Assembly: GCA_934772045.1 (NCBI GenBank)
Contig: CAKVMH010000003.1
Span: forward strand, 1 to 64,000
DNA from: an uncultured Clostridia bacterium
Lineage (GTDB): Bacteria; Bacillota; Clostridia; Christensenellales; UBA1242
Direction: 5' to 3'
Length of the DNA stretch: 64,000 nt
The position numbers were made by a program, and so were the translations under genes. How positions within the stretch are numbered: position 1 is the first letter of the stretch; each line of letters starts with the position of its first letter. Below are positions 36,072 through 45,115 of the stretch, piece by piece. Below the pieces are notes generated by a model. That model was not told the DNA's origin and did not search any database. It saw only the letters and a program-made list of their open reading frames with translations.

Positions 36072-36422
36072 CCCAATTATACTAAACTAAAAACGTAAAA
36101 AGTGTTGTTTTAACAACAAAAATTGTAAAATTCAATACATTTTAAAATTGACTTGTGCCGATAAAAGCATATCAACCAAATATGTAGATATGTGAAAAAG
36201 GCATTATCAAAAAGTAAATTTTTAAGTTTGTTTTTGATTGTAAGAAATTTGGTTTGAATTAAAGAATACTTTAATCAAAGACTTGGCAAGACTTTGATTC
36301 AATAAAATTTTAGATTAAAGGCGACAAGTATATTAGGAGTATATATTTATCTTTAGTTTATATACTTATATGCTCCTTAATCTATTAGGACAAGAATTAA
36401 AAATAATTGCAAAAGGAGTGTT
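36072..36422. promoter_or_regulatory. Divergent control region nrdD / Crp-Fnr gene
   Basis: 350 bp without an ORF. Contains two overlapping inverted repeats around TTTAATCAAAG (36252-36280 and 36273-36299) and a larger imperfect hairpin (about 36325-36390) with AGGAG/CTCCT arms in a TATATA-rich context just upstream of the regulator gene. The regulator SD AAAAGGAG follows. Confidence 0.5.
36273..36299. promoter_or_regulatory. Inverted repeat, candidate regulator site
   Basis: AATCAAAG, 11-bp spacer, CTTTGATT: perfect eight-base arms. A second imperfect dyad TTTGAATTAAAG/CTTTAATCAAA overlaps its left arm. The spacing and half-sites are reminiscent of, but not equal to, FNR boxes (TTGAT-N4-ATCAA). 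Confidence 0.5.
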
Positions 36423-37097
36423 ATGGAACATTTTAAAGAGTTATCTCAAACAAAAATCTTTGCATATTGTAATGAATTTGAGTGTCAAGCATTGATGTTT
36501 TGTTTCAAAACTAAATTTAAGACATTTGAAAAACATCAAGAGATTGTAAAACAGGGTGACCCGATGAACGATGTTGTGTTGGTTGTTAAAGGCGGTGCTA
36601 AAATCGAAAATATGGATAGCCTTGGCAATATCAATATCCTTATGCAGTTAAAAAGAGGCGATGCCTATGGTTTGGAAAATGCCTATGCTGGTAGCGAGTA
36701 TTATAAAGATAGCTTAATTGCAACCGAAAAAACCTTGGTTCTTTTTATGAACAAATACCGCTTGCTTAATCAGTGTGATAATCGTTGCAAACGGCACGAA
36801 ATTGTTATTAAAAAAATAAATCAAATGATTGCTGAAAATTCAATAGAGTTGTTGAATAAACTTACCCATATGTCCAAAAAGACCATACGTGAAAAATTGA
36901 TGTCTTACTTTTTGACTATGACCGAAACATCTGGGAATTATTATTTTGAAATTCCATACAATGTTACTGAACTTGCAAATTACCTTTCTGTTGACCGCAG
37001 TGCGTTGTCAAATGAACTAAGCAAAATGAAAGCTGATGGCTTGATAGATTACGACAAAAAACAATTTCGATTGATACAAAAAAAACTGCCACATTAA
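36423..37097 (+). CDS. Crp/Fnr-family regulator with FNR-like cysteines
   Basis: 224 residues. N-terminal cNMP-binding-like jelly roll (about 20-125), dimerisation helix (about 126-150), C-terminal winged helix HTH_Crp type (VTELANYLSVDRSALSNELSKM). Cysteines at 16, 21, 27 and at 118/122 approximate the C20-C23-C29-C122 pattern of E. coli FNR, which holds an oxygen-labile [4Fe-4S] cluster; C16-x4-C21 differs from FNR's CxxC. It is divergent from nrdD, whose product works only without oxygen. Oxygen or redox sensing is therefore plausible but inferred. SD AAAAGGAG. Confidence 0.85.
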   Translation: MEHFKELSQTKIFAYCNEFECQALMFCFKTKFKTFEKHQEIVKQGDPMNDVVLVVKGGAKIENMDSLGNINILMQLKRGDAYGLENAYAGSEYYKDSLIATEKTLVLFMNKYRLLNQCDNRCKRHEIVIKKINQMIAENSIELLNKLTHMSKKTIREKLMSYFLTMTETSGNYYFEIPYNVTELANYLSVDRSALSNELSKMKADGLIDYDKKQFRLIQKKLPH

Positions 37098-37257
37098 TAT
37101 GACAATTTTTTATGTAATTAGCAAAACTGAATTTATGTGATGGTGTAAAGTGAATTAGTATATTAATTCTTTACATATGAGATTATAATATGTGAAATAA
37201 AAATTTAAAATTTTGTGGCAATCACTAAGCGAATAAATGAAAATACAAATAATTCAT

Positions 37258-38550
37258 TTAATTTACCTTTCTTTTTAGAATTACACAAGTTTCAACATTT
37301 GTGGTGTTTGGGAACATGTCAAAAGGTTGAACTGATTGTATGTTGTAATGTCCAATAATTTCTCTTAAATCTTTTGCTAAAGCAATTGGGTTGCATGACA
37401 CATAAATGATTTTATCAATGCCGTTAATGGTCTGCATAACATCTTTGCCACAACCTTTTTTGCTTGGGTCTAAAACAATTGTATTAATTTGCTTTTTATT
37501 TTTGCCGATAAATTTATCATTATCTGAATTAATTAAATTTTTATATTTTTCAAAAAAATCACCACAAATATTAGTTAAATTTGATATTTTATTGCATTTT
37601 TTTAAATTTTCCGCATTGAAGTGTGCTGATTTATTAATTTCAATCCCATAAACATGTTTGGCTTTTTTTGAAAGCATTGCAGACAAAACACCTGCACCGC
37701 TATAACCATTTATAACTATTTCATCAGTATCAATCTGTTTTAAAATGTAGTCATAAAGTTTTGTTTGAATATCTTCATTTGTTTGGTAAAAACTTTCCAC
37801 ATTCAAATTTAGTTTTAAAGGTTCATCAATTGCAATATTTTTTATTCCGCATAAATGTATGATTTTACCCGCAATTACAACCGAATCATTTCGTGGATTA
37901 ATGATTAGATATACACCTGAATTTTTAATTTCTTTCACAATGGCATTAGCAATTTCTAACATGTCTTCATTTTCTTTGCAAATAAAGGCAATTAATGTTT
38001 GATTGCAAAGCTCACGAATTACAATATTTTTTAAACTTTTAATAGGTGTTTTTGCTAATAGATTTTTAATTGATTTTATTGCACAATTTATTTCATTTTT
38101 TGCTAGTAGGCATGCGGAAATGTCTATAATTGTGTTTGATTGTTCGTGTTTAAAACCTATTGCGTTTTCCTTGCAAGATAAACTAATTTTATTCCTATAA
38201 TTATATTGACTTTTGCATGCAACAGTGTTGGCAACATCGGCATCAATATTTGCCACTTTTTTTAATGTGCTTTTAACAAGGTCTTGTTTAAAAATTAACT
38301 GAGCGTTATATTTCATATGTTGCAACATGCAACCACCGCAAGTTTCATAATATGGGCAAGGCGGTGTTACGCGGTTTGGGCTTGTTTGCTTAATAGTTTT
38401 AAGTTCGGCTGTTGCGTAGTTTTTGTAATCTTTTTTAATTTCACAATCAACAACTTCACCTTCTAAACACTGAGGTATAAAAACAACTTTGTCGTCTAAC
38501 TTTGCAACGCCTTCACCATTCATTCCTAGGTTTAAAATTTTAAATTCCAT
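37258..38550 (-). CDS. RNA uracil-5 methyltransferase, TrmA/RumA family
   Basis: 430 residues. N-terminal TRAM domain (residues 1-55), [4Fe-4S] cysteines C65-x5-C71-x2-C74 (CPYYETCGGC) with a later Cys, a central domain, and a C-terminal SAM-methyltransferase with GYSGAGVLS (motif I), LDPSKKGCG (motif IV) and the nucleophile in YVSCNP, ending in ETCVILKRK. Methylates C5 of uridine in RNA: 23S rRNA (RlmD/RlmCD) or tRNA; the target cannot be told from sequence alone. AAGGAT lies unusually close to the ATG. Confidence 0.92.
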   Translation of the reverse strand: MEFKILNLGMNGEGVAKLDDKVVFIPQCLEGEVVDCEIKKDYKNYATAELKTIKQTSPNRVTPPCPYYETCGGCMLQHMKYNAQLIFKQDLVKSTLKKVANIDADVANTVACKSQYNYRNKISLSCKENAIGFKHEQSNTIIDISACLLAKNEINCAIKSIKNLLAKTPIKSLKNIVIRELCNQTLIAFICKENEDMLEIANAIVKEIKNSGVYLIINPRNDSVVIAGKIIHLCGIKNIAIDEPLKLNLNVESFYQTNEDIQTKLYDYILKQIDTDEIVINGYSGAGVLSAMLSKKAKHVYGIEINKSAHFNAENLKKCNKISNLTNICGDFFEKYKNLINSDNDKFIGKNKKQINTIVLDPSKKGCGKDVMQTINGIDKIIYVSCNPIALAKDLREIIGHYNIQSVQPFDMFPNTTNVETCVILKRKVN

Positions 38551-38752
38551 ATCCTTAGTTTAGCATAGTTATAGGAATATTTCAATTTCAAATTATAAAA
38601 ATTTTTTATAAAAAGCACTAAAATTACGCAAAATAATGTAAAATATGTGGAATTTTATTAATTTTTAGTATTTTTATCGCTTTTTCATGAGTTATAACGA
38701 TGTGTAATCTAGCAACAAAATGTAAAATTGTGTCAGTATTTGGTTTATTTAT

Positions 38753-38781
38753 TTGTCAAAAGTTTTTAGAGATGTTATAAT
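38753..38781 (+). promoter_or_regulatory. Promoter of the degV gene
   Basis: TTGTCA (38753-38758), 17 bp, TATAAT (38776-38781), 27 bases before the ATG. Confidence 0.8.
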
Positions 38782-38807
38782 ACACCTAGAAATTTTCAAG
38801 GAGAATT

Positions 38808-39722
38808 ATGAAAGTTGGTTTGGTGATTGACGACTCTGGCGAGATGAGTTTGGAAGAAATTGAAAAGGCAAAAGTTTGTAAACTTATCCACACGCCATAC
38901 ATTATTAATGCTGAATTGTATGAAGAGAACGAAAACATGTCGCGTGAAAAGTTCTTTGAATTTTTGGGCGATAAATCATCACAAATCAGCACCTCTCAAC
39001 CTAACATTGAAATGGTTAAAGACGCTTGGCGCGAAGTTTTGCAAAACCATGATCAAGTTGTGTATGTTTGCTTGTCAAGTGGATTAAGCGAAGGTTGCAA
39101 CACAGCCCAAAATGCTAGCCATACAGAAGAATTTGAAGGAAAGGTTTTTGTTGTTAATAATCAGCGTGTTTCATACATGAATAAAATAAGCATGTTTGAA
39201 GCAAGCATTTTAATTGATCAGGGTAAAACTGGTGCCGAAGTTAAGGATTACTTAGAACAACACAAAGGCGAAGCGGGCGCATACATTGCGGTTGACACTT
39301 TAAAATACTTAAAAAAGGGCGGAAGGATTACACCAGCTGCTGCAATGATAGGTACAGTTTTAAACATTAAACCGATTTTACAAGTGCATGGTGGCAAACT
39401 TGATGCATATGCAAAAGTTATGGCTATGCGTCAAGCAAAAGCAAAAATTATTCAGGCGACTCGTAAAGAAGTGGAAGACCGTTTCAGTGAAGAACTTAAA
39501 CAGGGTTTAGTGACTGTAAGCATTGCCCACACTTATGAAGATTTAGATAATAAAGAGTTACAAGAGTTTAAAACTGTAGTTGAAAATGAATTTAAGGACA
39601 TGTCATTTTACACAATGGATTCACTGCCACTATTTGTCGCTTGCCACACTGGGCCAAAAGCAATTGCTGTGGGTTATGCTGTAGATAGATTAGGCGTAAG
39701 GGAAAAATTTAATTTAAAGTAA
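38808..39722 (+). CDS. DegV-family fatty-acid-binding protein
   Basis: 304 residues; usual DegV size. N-terminal EDD fold with VGLVIDDSGEMS, the TSQPNIEM loop that contacts the lipid head, SSGLSEGCNTA, and a C-terminal domain with KKGGRITPAAAMIGTVLNIKPIL and the ending GPKAIAVGY typical of the family. Related FakB proteins bind a fatty acid for phosphorylation by FakA; no fakA is in the window. SD AAGGAG, strong promoter and terminator: a monocistronic gene. Confidence 0.93.
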   Translation: MKVGLVIDDSGEMSLEEIEKAKVCKLIHTPYIINAELYEENENMSREKFFEFLGDKSSQISTSQPNIEMVKDAWREVLQNHDQVVYVCLSSGLSEGCNTAQNASHTEEFEGKVFVVNNQRVSYMNKISMFEASILIDQGKTGAEVKDYLEQHKGEAGAYIAVDTLKYLKKGGRITPAAAMIGTVLNIKPILQVHGGKLDAYAKVMAMRQAKAKIIQATRKEVEDRFSEELKQGLVTVSIAHTYEDLDNKELQEFKTVVENEFKDMSFYTMDSLPLFVACHTGPKAIAVGYAVDRLGVREKFNLK

Positions 39723-39774
39723 AACAATAAAAATCATATTTACAATAAAATTCATTTATGAAATTCTATTGCAT

Positions 39775-39807
39775 TAAAAAAAGTTGGTAGATGCTACCAA
39801 CTTTTTT
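39775..39807. terminator. Bidirectional terminator
   Basis: Ten-bp stem AAGTTGGTAG/CTACCAACTT with an ATG loop, A-run and T-run on the two sides. Confidence 0.92.
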
Positions 39808-39942
39808 GTTATCATTAAGGTTGTTATTTGTTTTAAAAGTCGTCAAATAAACTAATTATAAATTAAAATAAAAATAAAAAAACGAAATTTTAACTAAAAA
39901 TATCACAGAAATTAAATAAAAATGCTAAATTTATTAATATTA

Positions 39943-40266
39943 TTAAAATTTATCCTTAGAATATGTGTGGTTCATAACAGATAATATTGTTTTAAAATTA
40001 TCATCAACCGCAGATTTATTGTTATGCGTTGCACCACATTTCGAGCATACATATTTAATTTTATACCCCTTTTTATTGTCAATTTCAACATCAACAGGAA
40101 ACATTAATCCTTGACATGTGTTATCTCTGTCACCTGGGTTAATGTCCACATGTATCGACGCTAAACATTTGTTGCAGTGGTCACGCGAAGTGTAACCTAA
40201 CGGCAAAACATTCGCACCACAATGTACACAAGTAAAAGCGTTATCATTTTTTACAAAATTTTTCAT
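39943..40266 (-). CDS. RNHCP-domain zinc-ribbon protein
   Basis: 107 residues. First zinc ribbon FTCVHCG (about 11-17) paired with HCNKC (about 30-34) in the signature SRDHCNKCLASIHVDINPGDR, which matches the RNHCP-domain pattern (RNHCPxCLxSxHVD..PGDR); a second CSKCG pair follows near residue 74. Cytosolic, function of the family unknown. No SD before the ATG. A perfect TTGACA with a poor -10 (TACCCT) six bases from the ATG suggests leaderless expression. Confidence 0.85.
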   Translation of the reverse strand: MKNFVKNDNAFTCVHCGANVLPLGYTSRDHCNKCLASIHVDINPGDRDNTCQGLMFPVDVEIDNKKGYKIKYVCSKCGATHNNKSAVDDNFKTILSVMNHTYSKDKF

Positions 40267-40272
40267 ACAATT

Positions 40273-40301
40273 AGGGTAACAATAAAGTTTAAATTTGTCA
40301 A
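40273..40301 (-). promoter_or_regulatory. Possible leaderless promoter of the RNHCP gene
   Basis: Read leftward: TTGACA (40296-40301), 17 bp, TACCCT (40273-40278), six bases, ATG. The -10 is weak. Confidence 0.4.
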
Positions 40302-40424
40302 TATATGTGTTTGAAATTTGCGTAACTAGGGTTTATGGTTTTGTAATTATTTGGGTTTGTTGATTTTTGTACGCTTCATTTTAATGCTTAAACACTTGTT
40401 TTACAACGAACAACTTAGAATTGT

Positions 40425-40453
40425 TTGATATATTTTTTTATTTATGTTATAAA
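40425..40453 (+). promoter_or_regulatory. Promoter of the 292-residue membrane protein
   Basis: TTGATA (40425-40430), 17 bp, TATAAA (40448-40453); SD AGGAGAGG begins nine bases later, so the leader is very short. Confidence 0.6.
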
Positions 40454-40471
40454 TATGTTATAGGAGAGGTT

Positions 40472-41350
40472 ATGGGAAAAAGAAAATCTTTGTTAGGGCG
40501 ACTTTTAGGTTGGGTCTTAGGCATAGTTTTAACATTTGTTGTGTCAATTGCTGGCGTCATTATTTTTGTGAATAAAAAGTATGGCATAAATTTATTTGAA
40601 ACCTACAAACAAGTTAAGATTTTGGCTAAAACTGTTGACGAAGATAAACTTTTTACAAACAAATTTAATGCTGATGATATGGCAAGCGCAAGTGTCACTG
40701 TTAATGCAAAAATTGATGGTTTGATTACTGAAACTGAAGATGGTTACAAAATATCAAGCGAAGGTTTAACAGAACACTCCAATTTAACCGCAGAATTGTT
40801 GATTAGCGACAAACAAATGGGCGCAATAGTAAACAACCTTTTAACAACAAATGGTAACAGTTTTGGTGTGGATTTTGCAGGTCAAAAGGCGACCGCTGAA
40901 ATTGTTCAAATTAAGTTTGAAAACATTGACGAACTTGGCAATGCAGACCTTAACATTGTTATCAAAATAGACATAAGTTTCATGCAAGAAAAATTAAATC
41001 AATTTCCTATGAGTATGTTCAAAAAATATGTTCCAAAAATGTTGTATATTTCATCAACAACAACCATAACTAAGACTGAAGGCAAAATGAATTATTCAGT
41101 TGCAAGCAAGACATTAAAAATCAACAACCTTGACGGACAGCAAACTACTGATATTTTGAAAGCACTTAACATTGTTGCGCCAATTGGCAGTGCCGATGAA
41201 CTCAACTTGACGGTTGGACAACAATTTGCAAACGTATTGATTGGGAATAGTGAAAATGAAGGATTTGCTTACTCATTGAAAGATTTAGGCGTGGCTGATT
41301 ATACTTTTAAAAGCATTGATGGTGTTGGATATTTCGTATTGCAACCATAA
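40472..41350 (+). CDS. Membrane-anchored extracellular protein, unknown
   Basis: 292 residues from the Met before GKRKSLLG, chosen because AGGAGAGG precedes it and the upstream in-frame ATG lies inside the promoter. Basic start, one TM about residues 10-33, then an extracellular beta-rich domain with no recognised motif (phrases VTVNAKIDGLITETEDGYKI, DLNIVIKIDISFMQEKLN). The fold style resembles lipid-binding or LolA-like extracellular proteins elsewhere in the window, but I cannot assign it. Confidence 0.7.
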   Translation: MGKRKSLLGRLLGWVLGIVLTFVVSIAGVIIFVNKKYGINLFETYKQVKILAKTVDEDKLFTNKFNADDMASASVTVNAKIDGLITETEDGYKISSEGLTEHSNLTAELLISDKQMGAIVNNLLTTNGNSFGVDFAGQKATAEIVQIKFENIDELGNADLNIVIKIDISFMQEKLNQFPMSMFKKYVPKMLYISSTTTITKTEGKMNYSVASKTLKINNLDGQQTTDILKALNIVAPIGSADELNLTVGQQFANVLIGNSENEGFAYSLKDLGVADYTFKSIDGVGYFVLQP

Positions 41351-41439
41351 ATAATACACTTTATTTAGTGTCTGATGAAATCAATAAAATAAATATGATT
41401 AATAAAAACAAATAATTTAAAAGGTAAAATTTAAACATT

Positions 41440-41958
41440 ATGATAAATAAAAAAGTTAGGACTTATTTTGTATTTTCGCTGTTGCTATCAGTAGGCTTTC
41501 CAGCTGGCATACTATCAATTATTTTTAGTAGGACAATGACACATCCATCAACTGCACTTCTAGTGGTGGGTATTGTGCTTACAGTTTTAGGGTTTTATGG
41601 CATGCCTTTATTATGGGTGAAGTTTGGCGAACTTAAAGGCAAGCAAAAGTTTTGTAATCAAATAAAAATAGACAATGTTCAATCTATTGAAACGCTTGCA
41701 AAATTGAATAATGTGGAGCAAGACGTTATGCTTAAAACCGTGCGCGGTTTAATTGCTGAAAGGCTTTTGACGGGCTATGAAATTGTCGACGACACATTTG
41801 TTGTGCCTAGCCAATACAAAGTGATAACAAAGCAAGACGCAGTTAAAATTTCTGGCAAAACAATCACACTTAGTTGTGCTGGTTGTGGTGCTCCGGTGGA
41901 ATTTGTGGAAGGGGAAAAATTAGTTTGCCCTTATTGTGGACGAGCAATTAAAAAATGA
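41440..41958 (+). CDS. Two-TM protein with C-terminal zinc ribbon
   Basis: 172 residues. TM1 about 9-30, TM2 about 37-60, then a cytosolic helical part (VQSIETLAKLNNVEQDVMLKTVRGLIAERLL, winged-helix-like) and a zinc ribbon CAGCGAPVEF..CPYCGRAIKK. Ends in TGA, which confirms TGA as a stop here. The SD is weak (AAAAGG about 15 bases upstream). Function unknown. Confidence 0.75.
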   Translation: MINKKVRTYFVFSLLLSVGFPAGILSIIFSRTMTHPSTALLVVGIVLTVLGFYGMPLLWVKFGELKGKQKFCNQIKIDNVQSIETLAKLNNVEQDVMLKTVRGLIAERLLTGYEIVDDTFVVPSQYKVITKQDAVKISGKTITLSCAGCGAPVEFVEGEKLVCPYCGRAIKK

Positions 41959-42102
41959 TTAAAAGTGAACTAAATAATTTGTTACTCAAATAAAAGAATT
42001 TCAAAGAAGGTATGTTTTTTGTTAGTGACAATATTTATAAACGATTAATTTAAACATAAAAAGCCCAAATTGCATAATTTGTATTAAACACAAAGGAGAA
42101 TT

Positions 42103-42876
42103 ATGCTTAAAATAATTTTGGGTTTTTTTGTGCCGTTTTTAGGCACTGTTATCGGTGCATCAACGGTATTTTTTATGAAAGATAAACTTTCAAATAAATT
42201 TGAACAACTTTTACTAGGTTTTGCTGGCGGGGTTATGCTTTCGGCGTCAATTTTGTCGCTTTTGTTGCCAGCTATAAATCAATCTAAGAACATTGCCCAA
42301 TTTGCTTACTTTGGGGTTATTGCAGGGTTTTTAATTGGGATAATATTTTTAATCGTTGTTGATATAACATCGTCAGCAATCAATAAAGGAGCAAATAAAT
42401 TAAACAACCAGAAGCATAAAAAAACAGGGCGTATGATGCTTGCCATAACAATCCACAATATTCCAGAAGGTATGGCAGTCGGCGTTGCACTTGCTGGGGC
42501 TATAAATGGTTTGCATAGTTTAACAATGGCTGGAGCTTTCAGTTTGGCTATAGGCATTGCTATTCAAAATTTCCCAGACGGCGCAATTGTGTCTTTGCCG
42601 TTGTATGCTGACGGTTACACAAAGGGCAAGGCGTTCCTAATGGGAGTGCTTTCTGGCGGTTTGGAGCTTGTAAGTGCTATTTTAGCATTCTTTTTGACAA
42701 ATGTTTTTGCTTCAATCTTGCCATACATTTTGGCTTTTGCATCTGGTGCAACCTTGTTTGTTGTGGTTAAAGATTTAATCCCATCTTCTCAAAATGGCGA
42801 ACATACAACTTTTGCAACTTTTGCTTTTGCCGTAGGCTTCATTTTAATGGTGTTGTTGGACATTATTTTAAATTAG
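42103..42876 (+). CDS. ZIP-family metal transporter
   Basis: 257 residues, about eight TM segments. TM4 carries HNIPEG (AITIHNIPEGMAVG) and TM5 QNFPDG in the position of the second metal-binding motif (commonly HxxPEG or QNIPEG; here Glu is replaced by Asp). GGLELVSA follows. Likely imports Zn2+ or another divalent metal across the membrane. SD AAAGGAG. Monocistronic. Confidence 0.9.
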   Translation: MLKIILGFFVPFLGTVIGASTVFFMKDKLSNKFEQLLLGFAGGVMLSASILSLLLPAINQSKNIAQFAYFGVIAGFLIGIIFLIVVDITSSAINKGANKLNNQKHKKTGRMMLAITIHNIPEGMAVGVALAGAINGLHSLTMAGAFSLAIGIAIQNFPDGAIVSLPLYADGYTKGKAFLMGVLSGGLELVSAILAFFLTNVFASILPYILAFASGATLFVVVKDLIPSSQNGEHTTFATFAFAVGFILMVLLDIILN

Positions 42877-43015
42877 AAATTAACTTCACTAAAATTCCCC
42901 CATTCACTTAAATAAAATTTATATTTAAACTTTGTTGTAGCATAATTAAAAATAGATACAAAAAATTGCTCGACAAATGTGCAAAAACAGGGTAAAATAA
43001 AAATGGGAGAGAGTT

Positions 43016-43591
43016 ATGGAAAGTTTAAAAAATGTTCAAAAAATCTCAAAAGTTTTAAAAATATTAGCAAAGATTGTTTTCATATGTTCAATCGTTGCAT
43101 GTGCTTGTTGTGCGATAAGTATTCCTATCATTGCAGTTTTAGGTAAGGACCCACAAATGTATCAATGGTTGATTGAAGCGGGCGAAGATTATAGTTATAA
43201 ACGTGCATTGTGCGATGTGGTTACAGGTACGGTTGCAACAGGCTTTACAATTGCACTTTATGCTTTAGTTGTCCGTTTTTATGACACAGAACTTAAAATC
43301 GGTACACCATTTGACCCTATTGTCGTTAAAAAAATGCGCAAACTTGGTTGGTTGCATATTATACTTCCGATTTGCTCAGTAGTTGCTGTTGCAATTGTTG
43401 GTGCATGCTTTAAAATTGACGTATCCGACATGTTGGGTGAATCTGGCATTGTAATTGGCATTGTGTATTTGATTGTTTCATTTGTGCTTCAATATGGTGC
43501 AGACCTTAAAGCTCAAACCCCTAGCAACTTGCAAGTTGAATCACAGGCAGAACAAACCACTCAAAGCACCGTAACTGAAGAGGATAAATAA
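43016..43591 (+). CDS. DUF2975-like four-TM membrane protein
   Basis: 191 residues. TM segments at about 18-45, 62-85, 110-132, 140-160. The phrase GTPFDPIVVKKMRKLGWL matches the conserved loop of DUF2975-type proteins (PF..E.VKxMRxLG). The Gln/Thr-rich tail is probably cytosolic. SD GGGAGAGAG. DUF2975 genes often pair with a small YozG-type XRE regulator; none is adjacent here. Confidence 0.75.
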   Translation: MESLKNVQKISKVLKILAKIVFICSIVACACCAISIPIIAVLGKDPQMYQWLIEAGEDYSYKRALCDVVTGTVATGFTIALYALVVRFYDTELKIGTPFDPIVVKKMRKLGWLHIILPICSVVAVAIVGACFKIDVSDMLGESGIVIGIVYLIVSFVLQYGADLKAQTPSNLQVESQAEQTTQSTVTEEDK

Positions 43592-43608
43592 AGGTAACTT
43601 AACACATG

Positions 43609-43663
43609 AAAAAGGCTAATCAAAACTAACCATTCTTGATTAATTAATTTGATTAGCTTTTTT
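43609..43663. terminator. Long-stem terminator
   Basis: AAAGGCTAATCAAA and TTTGATTAGCTTT pair with one bulge across a 23-base loop, followed by T-run. Overlaps the 3' end of the leftward ORF at 43640. Confidence 0.7.
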
Positions 43664-43825
43664 ATTGTCAAAAGGTGCAACTATATGCAAATCAAGGGCA
43701 ATAGTAAAATTTTTTGCTGTTGTGTGTTTTTCAGTAATGTGATATAAGACTTTCAAAATTTTAATGTATTCACCAATTCCATTTATGCTGTAGTGTGTGG
43801 GTTCATTTAATTTTAAACAAAACAT
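43640..43825 (-). CDS. Small ORF coupled to the collagen-like gene
   Basis: 61 residues (starts MFCLKLNEPTHYSI). Its ATG overlaps the stop of the collagen-like gene (TAATG), the arrangement of translational coupling. No clear SD, no recognised motif. Its end runs into the terminator stem. Could be a real co-expressed peptide or chance. Confidence 0.4.
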   Translation of the reverse strand: MFCLKLNEPTHYSINGIGEYIKILKVLYHITEKHTTAKNFTIALDLHIVAPFDNKKANQIN

Positions 43826-44880
43826 TATTTCAATTTTGTTATAACCACGCTCACCATAGGGACAGAAAAGTAGGATTGAGAAACTGTTTTTGTGACGCTA
43901 CAACCATTGATATAAATGCTTTTTTGTTGGGTGTTAACAAGTTCATATTCTGCGTCGGTTGAAGCGACGGTAAATAAACCTTGCCCGGTCATATTGTTGG
44001 CGCATTCAATTGCTGTCCATGTGCAGGACGCTGCCAAAATGTTGTCAGTGTTTACTTCGCGGAATGCAACTGAAACAAAATCGGTGGCTGGGTCGAAATC
44101 CGCCCCTGTTTTTTTAACATAAGCATTTGTGGTAAATGTAACACTATAAACCCCAGTTTGCGTGAATTTAATTACGTTTTCTGCATTGTCGAGTGTGACA
44201 ACTCCACCGTTATCCAATTCTAAACGCAACAAAGGTAACCTTGCATTGCTTGCAATTTCCATGCCTGCAACAGGGAATGTGTTTGGGTCTTGATTGTATG
44301 AAATTATCATTGCGCCGGGGATGTCAAGCGGTCCGGGTGGGCCTTGTTCACCGCGTTCACCTTGATCGCCTTTAACACCAGCAGGACCTTGCGGTCCGAT
44401 TTCGCCTTTTTCACCAGTGTTACCTTTTTCACCAGTTTCACCTTTTGGACCAGGTTCGCCAACATCACCTTTTAAGCCTTGTTCGCCTTGTGGTCCGCGT
44501 TCGCCGGTATCTCCTTTTGGTCCAGTATCACCTTTGGGACCCTGCTCGCCAGTGTCACCTTTTGGGATAAAAAAATCTAAAATAGTGTTGTTTCCGTCAT
44601 GTGTACTTACAACCATGGCTTTTTGACCTTCGTCCATTGTTGTGGTTTGGCGTACTTCTATGGTTGCACCAGCAGGTCCAGTTGGCCCAGTTGGACCAGT
44701 CGCTCCAGTGGGACCCATCAAACCAGTGGGCCCTATAGGTCCAGTAGGGCCAGTGGCTCCCACGCTTTCAATAAATTGAATTTTGGTTGGTGTGATTTTT
44801 TGATTAATATTTACCTTGCACTTCTTTTGCCAAAATTTATTTAAGTTCAAGCAAGTGCAATAATTCTTTAAGTTTTTCAT
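43825..44880 (-). CDS. Collagen-like protein with C-terminal jelly-roll-type domain
   Basis: 351 residues. Short N terminus with Cys8, Cys10 and Cys21, Gly-X-Y tract 41-73 of the GPTGPTG type (Thr-rich), a 30-residue beta interruption (75-106), second Gly-X-Y tract 107-184 rich in KGDTGE/GPKG/ERGPQG, then a C-terminal domain 185-351 resembling BclA/C1q-TNF-like trimerising heads (FTQTGVYSVTFTTNAYV). No signal peptide: similar to exosporium and spore-surface proteins released by mother-cell lysis, unlike secreted collagens. SD AAGGAG. Divergent from the DUF11 gene. Spore-surface role is inference; no sporulation gene is in the window. Confidence 0.88.
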   Translation of the reverse strand: MKNLKNYCTCLNLNKFWQKKCKVNINQKITPTKIQFIESVGATGPTGPIGPTGLMGPTGATGPTGPTGPAGATIEVRQTTTMDEGQKAMVVSTHDGNNTILDFFIPKGDTGEQGPKGDTGPKGDTGERGPQGEQGLKGDVGEPGPKGETGEKGNTGEKGEIGPQGPAGVKGDQGERGEQGPPGPLDIPGAMIISYNQDPNTFPVAGMEIASNARLPLLRLELDNGGVVTLDNAENVIKFTQTGVYSVTFTTNAYVKKTGADFDPATDFVSVAFREVNTDNILAASCTWTAIECANNMTGQGLFTVASTDAEYELVNTQQKSIYINGCSVTKTVSQSYFSVPMVSVVITKLK

Positions 44881-44904
44881 AATTACTCCTTATGAGTTTA
44901 ACAC

Positions 44905-44934
44905 ATTATATATAAAATCGGCATTTAATGTTAA
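44905..44934 (-). promoter_or_regulatory. Possible promoter of the collagen-like gene
   Basis: Read leftward: TTAACA (44929-44934), 18 bp, TATAAT (44905-44910). A sporulation sigma factor would use other boxes; a CATAnnnTA-like word near 44964 was seen but is inconclusive. Confidence 0.4.
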
Positions 44935-45115
44935 TGTGGGCTTTAACAAAAAATTAACACCAACATAGAATGAATTAAGTAATTCCGGAAAATGCGTTTT
45001 GTTATAATTCGCAATAAATATAAACGCGAAAATAAGTAGGGAATAAGGTTCTTTCGTTATCAACAAACATATTTTCGCAAATATTGTTTTCTTTATTACA
45101 AAAATAGGAGATTTT

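Noticed and set aside
35976..36422. NrdR boxes before nrdD
   Set aside because: No ACACWATATATWGTGT-like pair found.
44941..45010. Sporulation sigma-K or sigma-E promoter before the DUF11 gene
   Set aside because: Only a partial CATAnnnTA-like word, no convincing -35; a TATAAT at 45003 is equally possible.
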